The notes under the pieces are model-generated. The model saw only the letters and a program-made list of their open reading frames with translations. It was not told the DNA's origin and did not search any database. The position numbers were made by a program, and so were the translations under genes. A stretch of 64,000 nt of DNA from Flavobacterium sp. (lineage in GTDB: Bacteria; Bacteroidota; Bacteroidia; Flavobacteriales; Flavobacteriaceae), in contig NZ_JAIXRZ010000063.1 of the NCBI RefSeq assembly GCF_027484945.1, forward strand, positions 1 through 64,000, in the 5' to 3' direction. Below, piece after piece: positions 45,289 to 54,112 of this stretch (position 1 is the stretch's first letter; each line of letters begins with the position of its first letter).

Positions 45289-47712
45289 ATGATGCAAAAT
45301 CCCTTACCTTTAAATACTGAAAAAACAACATCCGATAGTGGAAACATTAAGGATGAAGTTTTTAAATATTTATTTCATTGGAAATGGTTTGTAATTTCCG
45401 TTATTATTTGCATTGCTATTGCCATGATTTTTTTACGGTATAAAGTAATCAATTACGGGGTTAATGCTACAATATTGATTAAAGATGAAAAGAAAGGAGG
45501 CGCAAGTGAATTTTCAGCATTTAGTGATCTTAGTATTTTTTCGTCAAAAAACAATACTGAAAATGAGATAATTATACTCAAGTCGCGTGCAATAACGCAA
45601 GACGTCGTTAAAAAACTAGATTTAGATATCAGTTATTTTGGTGAAGGCAGAGTGGTGACAAAAGAGTTGTATCATGAATCTCCTATAAAAATTGTATTTA
45701 CAGATAAGAAGGCAAATTATTACAAAACACAACTGAATCTTCATGTGCGTCTCCAAAATAATAACGAATTTGAAATTAGTTTTCAAGATATAAATAATCC
45801 AAAAAAATACAGGTTTGGTCAAGTGATTAACTCACCTGTAGGTTCGTTTTTACTTCAATTAAAATATCCTTTACCAAAAAATACGACTGCGAATTTTTTA
45901 ATCGTAAAAGGGACCTTAGAAAATGTTTCCAATGCTCTACGCTCTAAATTGGTAGTTTTATCGCAAGATAAGACCAACGTAATTGATTTAAGTGTAAATG
46001 ATTTAGTTCAAGATAGAGGTATTGATTACTTAAACACCTTAATTGATCAATACAATGAAGATGCCATTAGAGATCGGAATCAAGTTGCTGAGTTTACTAA
46101 GAATTTTATTAATAAAAGACTTGAAATTATTACTGAAGAGTTAGGAGGTGTTGAAGGTACCGCTGAACAATTCAAAAAACAACGTGGACTTACCTATTTA
46201 GAATCCGATTCAGAAATAAATCTAAATTCTAAGTCAGAATACAATAGACTTTTGGTCCAAATTGAAACCGAATTAAAAGTAAGTGATTATTTGCTCAATG
46301 AGGTTCGAAAAATGAAACCCGGAAGTTTAATACCCGCTAATGTGATTACTGCTTCACCAGCTATCGTTTCTAGTATTGAGAAGTATAATGAAATGGAGCT
46401 GCATAGAAAAACTTTGCTAACCTCTGCAACAGAAAATAATCCCCAAATACGTGTTATCGATAAAGAATTGGATGAAATTAAATCCAATATTGTTGGAAGT
46501 ATTCAAAGTCATCAAAGGGATTTGAAGATTAAAAAAAATGATCTTTCCGGACAAAGTAATTTCTTTCAAGGTAAGATTTATGAAGTGCCTTCCAATGATC
46601 GATTTTATAATGAAATTGCACGGCAACAGAAAATTAAAGAATCATTATATCTTTACCTTCTTCAAAAACGTGAAGAAACTGAAATTTCGTTAGCGGTTAC
46701 TTCTCCTAAAGCAAAAATTATTGACCGTGCATTTTCTACGGGACCCATTACCATTAATTCGCTTTTAGTTTATATAATAGCTTTTTTGATCGGCTTGATT
46801 CTTCCTTTTACTATCTTGTTTATTCGGTTTTTCTTGGATACAAAGATTAAAACAAGAATGGATGTCGAAAACAATGTTTCCATACCCTTTTTGGGTGATT
46901 TGCCCCGTTCGGAAAATAACGAAGAAATTATAAATTCAAAAAGCCGTTCCAGTTCTGCGGAAGCTATTCGGATTATTCGAACCAATCTTGAGTTTTTATT
47001 AGCACATGTGCCTGAGGATAAATGTAAAACGATTTTTGTTACATCTTCAATTCCAAAGGAAGGTAAAACTTTTATGGCAATTAATTTAGCAACGACTATT
47101 GCATTATCAGGTAAGAAGGTATTAGTCATCGGTTTGGATATTCGTAATCCAAAGTTGGATCAATACGTAAAATTGCCAAGTAAAGGGTTAACCAATTATT
47201 TGTCAAAAACCGGCGAAAATATTAACGATTATATAGTCAGAATTGAAGGGCACGATCATTTTTATGCGCTACCATCTGGGGTAATTCCGCCCAATCCGGT
47301 TGAATTATTAATGACGCAAAAGATAACCGATCTATTTACGGAATTAAAAACACAATTCGATTACATTGTGGTTGATACAGCACCGGTTAGTTTAGTTACC
47401 GATACTTTTTTAATTGCTAAAAATGCAGATGCATTTATCTATGTAATGCGTGCCAATTATTTGGATAAACGAATGTTGCGTTACGCGGAGTCGATTTATA
47501 AAGATGGTAAATTGCCCAACATGGCTATCGTTTTAAATGATACAGAACTTAAACGAACCTATGGTTATGGTTATGGTTATGGTTATGGTTATGGTTATGG
47601 TTATGGTTATGGTTATGGTTATGGTTATGGTTATGGTTACGGAGTTGAAGAGAAGAAACTAACATTTACAGATAAAGTACTCGCGTTTTTTAAACCTAAG
47701 GACAAAAAATAA
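45289..47712 (+). CDS. Polysaccharide co-polymerase/tyrosine autokinase (Wzc-like), copy 2
   Basis: This 807-residue inner-membrane protein repeats the layout of the first Wzc: transmembrane segments at about 30-50 and 490-515 around a periplasmic coiled-coil domain, then the BY-kinase domain. The kinase has Walker A with K590-E-G-K-T594 in SSIPKEGKT, A' VLVIGLDIRNPK and Walker B FDYIVVDTAPVS. The C-terminal tyrosine cluster is an uninterrupted (Tyr-Gly)14, about twice as long as in copy 1 and encoded by a microsatellite. In known systems the cluster is autophosphorylated and reset by a Wzb- or CpsB-type phosphatase; one is encoded convergently ten bases away. Confidence 0.95.
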   Translation: MMQNPLPLNTEKTTSDSGNIKDEVFKYLFHWKWFVISVIICIAIAMIFLRYKVINYGVNATILIKDEKKGGASEFSAFSDLSIFSSKNNTENEIIILKSRAITQDVVKKLDLDISYFGEGRVVTKELYHESPIKIVFTDKKANYYKTQLNLHVRLQNNNEFEISFQDINNPKKYRFGQVINSPVGSFLLQLKYPLPKNTTANFLIVKGTLENVSNALRSKLVVLSQDKTNVIDLSVNDLVQDRGIDYLNTLIDQYNEDAIRDRNQVAEFTKNFINKRLEIITEELGGVEGTAEQFKKQRGLTYLESDSEINLNSKSEYNRLLVQIETELKVSDYLLNEVRKMKPGSLIPANVITASPAIVSSIEKYNEMELHRKTLLTSATENNPQIRVIDKELDEIKSNIVGSIQSHQRDLKIKKNDLSGQSNFFQGKIYEVPSNDRFYNEIARQQKIKESLYLYLLQKREETEISLAVTSPKAKIIDRAFSTGPITINSLLVYIIAFLIGLILPFTILFIRFFLDTKIKTRMDVENNVSIPFLGDLPRSENNEEIINSKSRSSSAEAIRIIRTNLEFLLAHVPEDKCKTIFVTSSIPKEGKTFMAINLATTIALSGKKVLVIGLDIRNPKLDQYVKLPSKGLTNYLSKTGENINDYIVRIEGHDHFYALPSGVIPPNPVELLMTQKITDLFTELKTQFDYIVVDTAPVSLVTDTFLIAKNADAFIYVMRANYLDKRMLRYAESIYKDGKLPNMAIVLNDTELKRTYGYGYGYGYGYGYGYGYGYGYGYGYGYGVEEKKLTFTDKVLAFFKPKDKK
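47560..47637 (+). repeat. 13 perfect TATGGT repeats in wzc copy 2
   Basis: Thirteen identical TATGGT hexamers (78 bases) are followed by one variant, TACGGA. They encode (Tyr-Gly)14 at the kinase C-terminus. Slippage would add or remove Tyr-Gly units without breaking the frame. Confidence 0.97.
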
Positions 47713-47722
47713 CCGTTGGGAT

Positions 47723-48451
47723 TTAGCGGAAAAACTCATTTTTTTCCAGCAATCCGTTTAAATGGGCTCTATTTTTAATTATGACTGGATTTTTGAAAGC
47801 ATCTAGATGTCGTTGATGGTGAATATCGCTTCCCGTGAAATCGTAGAGGTTTTCTTTTAATAACAAATCGGCAGTTTTGGTCACTGCAAAACCATAATAT
47901 CCGGTAACGGCTGCTAAATTTAATTGGAACAAACAACCTACTTGTTTCAGCTTTTTATACGCTTCTCTATTTCCATGTAAAAAATTGTACCGTTCCGGAT
48001 GGGCTAACACCGGCCGGTATCCTTCTACCTGCAACTCAAAAAGAATGTCATAGAGTGTGAGGGGGGCTTGTTGATACGACATTTCTACCAATACAAAATT
48101 GTCTTTTAAAGTCAATAATTGTTCTTGATACATGCGTTTATGAAATTGATCATCCATCATATATTCAGCCGCAAATCGTACCGATGCATTTTTGAAATGG
48201 GGTAACCCACTTAAATTATTAAAGCGATCACCAATAGTTTTAGGGGTATTTTCCCAAACATGACTCATAATATGGGGTGTCATAATAAGCGTTTCAAATC
48301 CCATTGCATGCATTTGGGCATGCAGCGATTCCGATTCCTCAGCATTTGCAGCACCATCATCTAATCCATACAAAACATGATTATGAATATCTATATAGCG
48401 CTCCGGTATTAAATCGGAAAGAATTGGTTTGGATTTTTTGAAAAAAAACAT
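47723..48451 (-). CDS. CpsB/CapC-type PHP-domain tyrosine phosphatase
   Basis: This 242-residue protein has the PHP metal-binding motifs of CpsB/YwqE-type protein-tyrosine phosphatases. They are His23-x-His25 in YIDIHNHVLYGLDDGA, TLIMTPHIMSH, VLAHPERYNFL and GSDIHHQRHLDAF. These manganese-dependent enzymes dephosphorylate the tyrosine clusters of BY-kinases and so control capsule synthesis. It is convergent with wzc copy 2 (ten-base gap) and divergent from the ABC transporter gene, so it can be expressed independently of its likely substrate. It is the only phosphatase seen for two kinases. Confidence 0.93.
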   Translation of the reverse strand: MFFFKKSKPILSDLIPERYIDIHNHVLYGLDDGAANAEESESLHAQMHAMGFETLIMTPHIMSHVWENTPKTIGDRFNNLSGLPHFKNASVRFAAEYMMDDQFHKRMYQEQLLTLKDNFVLVEMSYQQAPLTLYDILFELQVEGYRPVLAHPERYNFLHGNREAYKKLKQVGCLFQLNLAAVTGYYGFAVTKTADLLLKENLYDFTGSDIHHQRHLDAFKNPVIIKNRAHLNGLLEKNEFFR

Positions 48452-48516
48452 AAAGCGATTTTTATTGTAAATGTAATTAAATTAAGGATGTGTTAAAACT
48501 ATCAAAATATGTTTCC

Positions 48517-48524
48517 TAAATTTG
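48517..48524 (+). promoter_or_regulatory. Promoter of the ABC transporter block, -7 box
   Basis: TAAATTTG is an exact -7 box 17 bases before the ATG at 48542. No clear -33 element. It probably drives the block running to 58773, where gaps are short and many genes overlap. Confidence 0.55.
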
Positions 48525-48541
48525 AAGTGTAATTTTCAAGA

Positions 48542-50338
48542 ATGCGAAATCAACTCAAGGCAATATTAAAATCTCAGTTTAAGTATCTGCATTTTTTTTA
48601 CCGAATTTTGAAGGTACGATTAATAATGATTCTATTGATAAGTGTATTCTACAGTTTAATAGATGCGTTGAGTCTCACCATTTTTATTCCACTTTTTCAA
48701 ATCGCTTCGGGGGAAGATACCGGTTCTGTTAGTCAAAAAACTTCCTATTTTATTCGGTTTTTCGAATGGATTGGTCTGCAACCTAATGTAAATTCAGTTT
48801 TACTATTGATGATTTTTTTCTTTAGTTTGAAAGCACTGTTTCGGTATGTCGATGTTTTTTATCGTGTATTAGCCACTTCATACTTCATTAAACGAATTCG
48901 CCACCGTTTATTGGAAGCTATTGCCAATGTTGAATATGCAAAATTTGTTACCCTTAATTATGGAACCATTCAAAACACGGTTACGGGTGAAATTTTAAAT
49001 GTAAACAATGCATTTGCTCAATATATCTCGGTGATTCAAAATCTCATATTTGTCTTTGTCTATTTGTTATTGTCTTTTTTAACCAATCCAAAATTCACAT
49101 TAATAGTCATTGTCGGCGGGTGGTTATCACGATGGGTTTTTAAGTCGCTATATAAAAGTTCAGAAACCTTATCTTTAAAAATTACCCATCAAAATAATGA
49201 GCTTTCAGGATTAGTGCTCCAAAAAACGGGCAATTATAAATACCTCAAGTCAACGGCTTTATTGGCGCGCTATTTGTCAAAAATAAATGATAAAGTAAAT
49301 GCTATTGAAAAACAGGTCGTTGTTTTAGGTAAAAATTCTGCCAAAGTAATGGCATTTAGAGAACCAATAATCGTACTATTTCTTGTACTAGCTATTTTTA
49401 TTCAAATGAATATTTTAGGGGGAAAGTTTAATGCGATTATCGTAATTTTACTCTTCTTTTATCGCGCATTTGGAAGTTTAATGAGCGTACAACAAAGTTG
49501 GACTGCATTCCTAAAATATGTAGGATCCGTTAATCATTACGAATCCTTTTTGGATGAATTGAAAACAAATGCAGAATCTACTCAAGGAAACTCTTTTCAA
49601 TCTTTTGAAAAGTCCGTATCCTTATCAAATGTTTCTTTTGCGTATCAAAATGGAAAATCGATTTTAAACGCAGTGAATTTAACGATTCCTAAAAATAATT
49701 CTATAGCGATTGTAGGTAAAAGTGGATCGGGAAAAACTACACTCGTGAACTTAATCTGCGGATTATTAAAACCCTCGACAGGTGAAATTGTAGTTGATGG
49801 CCAACCTTTACGTACCATAAATCTGGCTTCATTTCGTCAAAAGATCGGATTTATTGCCCAAGAAACAGTTGTGTTTAACGATACCCTTTTTAATAATGTT
49901 ACCTTTTGGGATGAAAAAAATGAATACAATGTAAAACGCTTTAATGAAGCAATTAAGAAAGTGGATTTGGAAGCGTTTATGCAAAGAAGTGAAAATGGAG
50001 CCGATACCATACTAGGCGACAGCGGGGTCGTTATGTCGGGAGGACAACGGCAACGCTTATCCATTGCTAGAGAATTGTATAAAAATATCGAAATACTTAT
50101 TTTGGATGAAGCTACTTCTGCTTTGGATTCTCAAACCGAAAAATTTATACAAGAAAGTATTGAAAATTTAAAAGGTCAACTTACCATTATCATTATTGCA
50201 CACCGTTTATCCACAATTAAACATGCCGATACCATTGTTTTACTAAAGGATGGAGAGGTTGAAGCTTCTGGGAATTATCAGGAATTACTTCAAAAATCGG
50301 CAACTTTTGCACAAATGGTAGCCCTTCAAGAATTGTAA
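48542..50338 (+). CDS. ABC transporter, fused permease and ATPase (MsbA/PglK-like)
   Basis: This 598-residue half-transporter has a six-helix membrane domain (about 25-320) and an ATPase domain: Walker A G392-KSGSGKT399, signature MSGGQRQRLSIARELY, Walker B ILILDEATSALD and the H-loop IIAHRLST. The signature begins M rather than L, a conservative change. MsbA flips lipid A and PglK flips lipid-linked oligosaccharide. Placement ahead of glycan genes makes a flippase of the PglK type attractive, but a peptide or lipid exporter cannot be excluded. It is the first gene of its block. Confidence 0.9.
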   Translation: MRNQLKAILKSQFKYLHFFYRILKVRLIMILLISVFYSLIDALSLTIFIPLFQIASGEDTGSVSQKTSYFIRFFEWIGLQPNVNSVLLLMIFFFSLKALFRYVDVFYRVLATSYFIKRIRHRLLEAIANVEYAKFVTLNYGTIQNTVTGEILNVNNAFAQYISVIQNLIFVFVYLLLSFLTNPKFTLIVIVGGWLSRWVFKSLYKSSETLSLKITHQNNELSGLVLQKTGNYKYLKSTALLARYLSKINDKVNAIEKQVVVLGKNSAKVMAFREPIIVLFLVLAIFIQMNILGGKFNAIIVILLFFYRAFGSLMSVQQSWTAFLKYVGSVNHYESFLDELKTNAESTQGNSFQSFEKSVSLSNVSFAYQNGKSILNAVNLTIPKNNSIAIVGKSGSGKTTLVNLICGLLKPSTGEIVVDGQPLRTINLASFRQKIGFIAQETVVFNDTLFNNVTFWDEKNEYNVKRFNEAIKKVDLEAFMQRSENGADTILGDSGVVMSGGQRQRLSIARELYKNIEILILDEATSALDSQTEKFIQESIENLKGQLTIIIIAHRLSTIKHADTIVLLKDGEVEASGNYQELLQKSATFAQMVALQEL

Positions 50339-50339
50339 C

Positions 50340-51257
50340 ATGAAAAAATTCGCCGTACTTTTTACTACAAAAAATCGTAAAGATGCGCTTATTTTTACGT
50401 TGCAAAAAATTGGAGATTTGATAGACCGGCCAGATGTAGAGTGCATCGTTTGTGATGATGCCTCAACTGATGGCACCTCAGAATATTTAGCACTCCATTA
50501 TCCAACCATCCAGCTCTTGCGCAATGAAACGACCCAAGGGTTGATTTTTAGTCGCAACCGACTCATGGCAGCAACTCAAGCTGAATATGCGATTTCGTTG
50601 GATGATGATTTGCATTGTATTACCCAAAATCCGTTAGAGAAAATCGAACACTATTTTCGCGCGCATCCCGAATGCAGCGTATTGAGTTTTCGCATTTTTT
50701 GGTCTATTCATGAACCCGAGTCAACCGAAACCCAACAAAAGCCACATCGTGTAAAAAGTTTTGCTGGGGGCGCTCATGTATGGCGTGTTGCCGATTGGAA
50801 TACAATTCCACCTTATCCCGAATGGTTTTTCTTTTACGGAGAAGAAGATTTTGCATCGTATCATTTGTTTAAAATCAATAAGCAAGTGCATTATTTCCCC
50901 GAAGTATTGGTCAATCACCGCGTGGATTTATTAGCGCGTAAAAAAAATGCCGATTACCATATACGTCTTCGAAGAAGTTTGCGATCGGGTTGGTATTTGT
51001 ATTTTTTATTTTACCCAAAACGAATAATACCTAACCGACTAGCGTATACGATTTGGATTCAATTATCAAAACGTATCAAGAAAGGCGATTGGAAAGCACT
51101 CATTGCAATTTTTCAAGCATTATGCGATGTATTGCGTAACTTTGGGAAGTTGATGAAAAACAGCAACCGTTTTTTAAACGAAGAATACCGTACGTATTTT
51201 AAGTTGCCCGAAACCCAATTGTATTGGAAACCCACTGATGAACACCATGAAAAGTAA
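50340..51257 (+). CDS. Family 2 glycosyltransferase
   Basis: This 305-residue GT-A enzyme begins KFAVLFTTKNRKDALIFTL, with CIVCDDASTDGTSEYL and the metal motif SLDDDLHC, followed by FAGGAHVWR and WFFFYGEEDFASYHLF, where EED is a likely catalytic base. The C-terminal 60 residues are basic. It starts one base after the ABC transporter stop and overlaps the neuB-like gene. Possibly it adds an early sugar to the unit exported by that transporter (inference). Confidence 0.88.
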   Translation: MKKFAVLFTTKNRKDALIFTLQKIGDLIDRPDVECIVCDDASTDGTSEYLALHYPTIQLLRNETTQGLIFSRNRLMAATQAEYAISLDDDLHCITQNPLEKIEHYFRAHPECSVLSFRIFWSIHEPESTETQQKPHRVKSFAGGAHVWRVADWNTIPPYPEWFFFYGEEDFASYHLFKINKQVHYFPEVLVNHRVDLLARKKNADYHIRLRRSLRSGWYLYFLFYPKRIIPNRLAYTIWIQLSKRIKKGDWKALIAIFQALCDVLRNFGKLMKNSNRFLNEEYRTYFKLPETQLYWKPTDEHHEK

Positions 51258-52257
51258 TTCCGTATTTATCATAGCCGAAATAGGTCAAGCCCATGAAGGA
51301 AGTTTGGGTTTGCTTTATTCCTACATTGATGCATTAGCAGAAACTGGCGTAAATGCTGTTAAATTTCAAATGCATATTGCTGCCGCCGAAAGTAGTATTC
51401 ACGAACCTTTTCGTGTACAATTTGCAAAAGAAGATGCTACGCGTTATGCCTATTGGCAACGGATGGGTTTTACATTTGAACAGTGGCAAGAAATAAAAAT
51501 GTATTGTGAAGCGAAAGGGATGGAGTTTCTTTGCTCTCCTTTTAGTAATAAAGCGGTGGATTGGTTGGAAGCATTAGCCGTAAAAAGATATAAAATTGGT
51601 TCGGGTGAAGTCTTTAATCATTTGTTGTTAGAGAAAATTATACAAACTGGAAAACCCTTATTGGTCTCAACGGGCATGAGTAATTGGGATGAATTAGATG
51701 CAACTGTAGCTTTTTTACGGGCACGAAATGCCGATTTTTCCTTGCTTCAATGTACCACATCATATCCGACAACTCCCGATCGATATGGATTAAATGTAAT
51801 TCAAGAGTTAAAAGCGCGTTACCAAGTTCCTGTAGGTTTTTCCGATCATTCTGCGCAAAAATCAACCGGTATCGCTGCAGTGACTATGGGGGCATCTATC
51901 CTTGAATTTCATGTTGTTTTTGACCGACGTCAGTTTGGTCCCGATTCAAGTTCTTCACTTACGATTGATGAAACAAAGGAATTAGTACTAGCCCTACGGC
52001 AACTAGAAGTTGCACTAGCAAATCCAGTTGATAAAAACGATGGGGCGCCCTTTCATGAGTTGAAAAAAATGTTTGGAAAATCATTGGCAGTCAATAAAGA
52101 CTTAAAAGCAGGACATGTGCTGACTTTTGAGGATTTGGAAGCAAAAAAACCTATGGGATACGGAATAGATGCTAAAGAATTTCAAAAGGTCTTGGGTAAA
52201 AAACTTATTTTTGACAAACCGCAATGGGATTTCTTAACCGATGAAGATATACAATGA
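51247..52257 (+). CDS. neuB: Nonulosonic (sialic/legionaminic) acid synthase
   Basis: This 336-residue NeuB-family enzyme has a TIM-barrel (about 1-265) with AEIGQAHEGSLGLLYSYIDAL, VKFQMHI, FLCSPFS, YKIGSGE, LLVSTGMS and PVGFSDHS. A C-terminal SAF antifreeze-like domain follows (about 275-336, GKSLAVNKDLKAGHVLTFEDLEAKKP). The enzyme condenses phosphoenolpyruvate with ManNAc or its 2,4-diacetamido-6-deoxy analogue. I chose the ATG at 51247; one at 51238 would add three residues. It overlaps the next gene (ATGA). The family cannot be split by eye into sialic or legionaminic acid synthases. Confidence 0.93.
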   Translation: MKSNSVFIIAEIGQAHEGSLGLLYSYIDALAETGVNAVKFQMHIAAAESSIHEPFRVQFAKEDATRYAYWQRMGFTFEQWQEIKMYCEAKGMEFLCSPFSNKAVDWLEALAVKRYKIGSGEVFNHLLLEKIIQTGKPLLVSTGMSNWDELDATVAFLRARNADFSLLQCTTSYPTTPDRYGLNVIQELKARYQVPVGFSDHSAQKSTGIAAVTMGASILEFHVVFDRRQFGPDSSSSLTIDETKELVLALRQLEVALANPVDKNDGAPFHELKKMFGKSLAVNKDLKAGHVLTFEDLEAKKPMGYGIDAKEFQKVLGKKLIFDKPQWDFLTDEDIQ

Positions 52258-53411
52258 AAAGACGTAAAATAGCTGTCGTTATTACTGCCCGACCTTCTTA
52301 CAGCCGAGTTAAATCGCTTCTCCAGGCCCTTAAGGAGCATCCCGATTTGGAATTGCAATTAATTATTGCTGCGTCTGCCTTATTGGACCGTTATGGTTCA
52401 GCGGTAAACTATATCGAAAAAGACGGCTTTTCTATTGCAGCCAAAGTTTTTAATGTTTTAGAGGGAGAGAATTTAACTGCAGCTGCCAAAACAACTGGCA
52501 TAGGTATTTTAGAATTATCATCTGTTTTTGACAATATACGTCCCGATATTGTAGTGACTGTTGCCGACCGATTTGAAACAATGGCTACAGCCATTGCAGC
52601 GTCCTATATGAATATTCCATTAGCGCATATTCAAGGAGGAGAGGTTACGGGTAATATTGATGAAAAGGTACGTCATTCCATTACAAAACTCGCCGATTAT
52701 CATTTTGTGGCCTCAGAAAGTGCACGTGAACGGGTAATCAAACTCGGTGAAAATGCAACATTTGTATTTAATACAGGATGTCCTTCTATTGATTTAGCTC
52801 AAGAAGTACTCCAGCAGGGCGGACTTGCATTTGATCCGTATCAAAAATACGGAGGGGTTGGACGTCAGCCCGATTTATCTAAGGGTTATTGGGTTGTGAT
52901 GCAACATCCAGTAACCAACGAGTACCAAGATTCTCGGTTACACATTGAAGAAACCTTGAAAGCAGTTGCTAAATTAGATAGTGCTTGTTTATGGTTTTGG
53001 CCTAATGTTGATGCTGGAGCCGATGGAACGTCTACGGGAATAAGAAGTTTTCGGGAAAAAAATCAATTAGAAAACGTTCATTTTTTTAAGAATATGGATG
53101 GAATGGATTTTCTAAACCTTTTACAAAATTCCAAGGGATTAATTGGCAATTCGAGTGTTGGAATTCGCGAATGTGCTTTTATGGGAGTACCGGTTATTAA
53201 TATTGGTTCCCGTCAAAATAGACGAGATCGAGGCAATAATGTGATCGATGTTGGCTACAATGAGCATGAGATTATTCAAGCCATTCATCATATAGGTGCA
53301 CAATCACGTCCAATACCTTCTAATGTATATGGTGGTGGTGATGCCGGAAAAAAAATTGCTGCAATTTTGGCTCATGTCCCCTTACAATTTCACAAAACAA
53401 TCGCGTATTAA
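52254..53411 (+). CDS. neuC: UDP-sugar 2-epimerase (hydrolysing), NeuC-like
   Basis: This 385-residue GT-B-fold enzyme begins KIAVVITARPSYSRVKSLLQAL. It has VTVADRFETMATAIAASYMNIPLAHIQGGEVTGNIDEKVRHSITKLADYHFVAS and, near the end, GNSSVGIRECAFMGVPVINIGSRQNRRDRG. NeuC-type enzymes hydrolyse UDP-GlcNAc to ManNAc; LegG relatives act on UDP-diacetylbacillosamine. Overlaps with neuB-like and neuA-like genes on both sides show a translationally coupled nonulosonic acid module. Confidence 0.94.
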   Translation: MKRRKIAVVITARPSYSRVKSLLQALKEHPDLELQLIIAASALLDRYGSAVNYIEKDGFSIAAKVFNVLEGENLTAAAKTTGIGILELSSVFDNIRPDIVVTVADRFETMATAIAASYMNIPLAHIQGGEVTGNIDEKVRHSITKLADYHFVASESARERVIKLGENATFVFNTGCPSIDLAQEVLQQGGLAFDPYQKYGGVGRQPDLSKGYWVVMQHPVTNEYQDSRLHIEETLKAVAKLDSACLWFWPNVDAGADGTSTGIRSFREKNQLENVHFFKNMDGMDFLNLLQNSKGLIGNSSVGIRECAFMGVPVINIGSRQNRRDRGNNVIDVGYNEHEIIQAIHHIGAQSRPIPSNVYGGGDAGKKIAAILAHVPLQFHKTIAY

Positions 53412-54112
53412 TGACAATTTTAGCTTTAATACCGGCTCGAAGTGGTTCCAAAGGTGTTCCTGGGAAAAACACCAAATTATTGGGAGATAAACCTTTGTTG
53501 GCTTACACGATTGAACATGCATTGCAAACACAACTTTTTACTAAAGTTATGGTTTCAACCGATTGTGAATCTATTGCTGCCATCGCTAGAAATTATGGTG
53601 CAGAAGTACCGTTTATTCGACCGGCTGCACTCGCAACTGATACTGCCTCAAGTATATCAGTGGTACAACATGTCCTCGAAAGCTATAAAGAACGAGGGGA
53701 ATATTATGATGCCGTTTGTTTATTGCAACCTACCACGCCGTTCCGAGCACCAAATTTAATTGCCAATTGTATTCAGAAAATGAAAATTGAGAATTGGGAC
53801 GCCGTAATCAGTATGCTACCAGTTCCCGATGAGTTCAATCCGCATTGGGTTTTTGAGGCCGATGAAAAGGGTGCATTGCATATTGCTACTGGAGAATCTA
53901 CAATCATTTCACGTCGTCAGGACCTGCCGCAAGCGTATTATCGGGATGGTGCGGTCTATTTAACGCAAACAAAATGGTTGGAAAAAGGTTCGTTTTATGG
54001 AGAAAAATTAGGTTTTGTACTTTCGGATCCCCAATATATTGTCAATATTGACACCCCGGCTGATTGGGATAAAGCAGTACAGTTACATCAATTATTGAAT
54101 TTGAAAAGCTAA
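53411..54112 (+). CDS. neuA: CMP-nonulosonate cytidylyltransferase
   Basis: This 233-residue protein begins ILALIPARSGSKGVPGKNTKLLG, the CTP-binding signature of acylneuraminate cytidylyltransferases. It also has MVSTDCESIAAIARNYGAEVPFIRPAALATDTAS, LLQPTTPFR, and a metal-binding Asp in VNIDTPADW near the end. It activates the nonulosonic acid as a CMP sugar for glycosyltransferases. It overlaps NeuC by one base and the asparagine-synthase-like gene by one base (TAATG). Confidence 0.94.
   Translation: MTILALIPARSGSKGVPGKNTKLLGDKPLLAYTIEHALQTQLFTKVMVSTDCESIAAIARNYGAEVPFIRPAALATDTASSISVVQHVLESYKERGEYYDAVCLLQPTTPFRAPNLIANCIQKMKIENWDAVISMLPVPDEFNPHWVFEADEKGALHIATGESTIISRRQDLPQAYYRDGAVYLTQTKWLEKGSFYGEKLGFVLSDPQYIVNIDTPADWDKAVQLHQLLNLKS

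Noticed and set aside
47560-47643. Short tandem units that could be mistaken for a CRISPR array or intergenic satellite
   Set aside because: Units are six bases without spacers and lie in frame inside the kinase gene, encoding Tyr-Gly.
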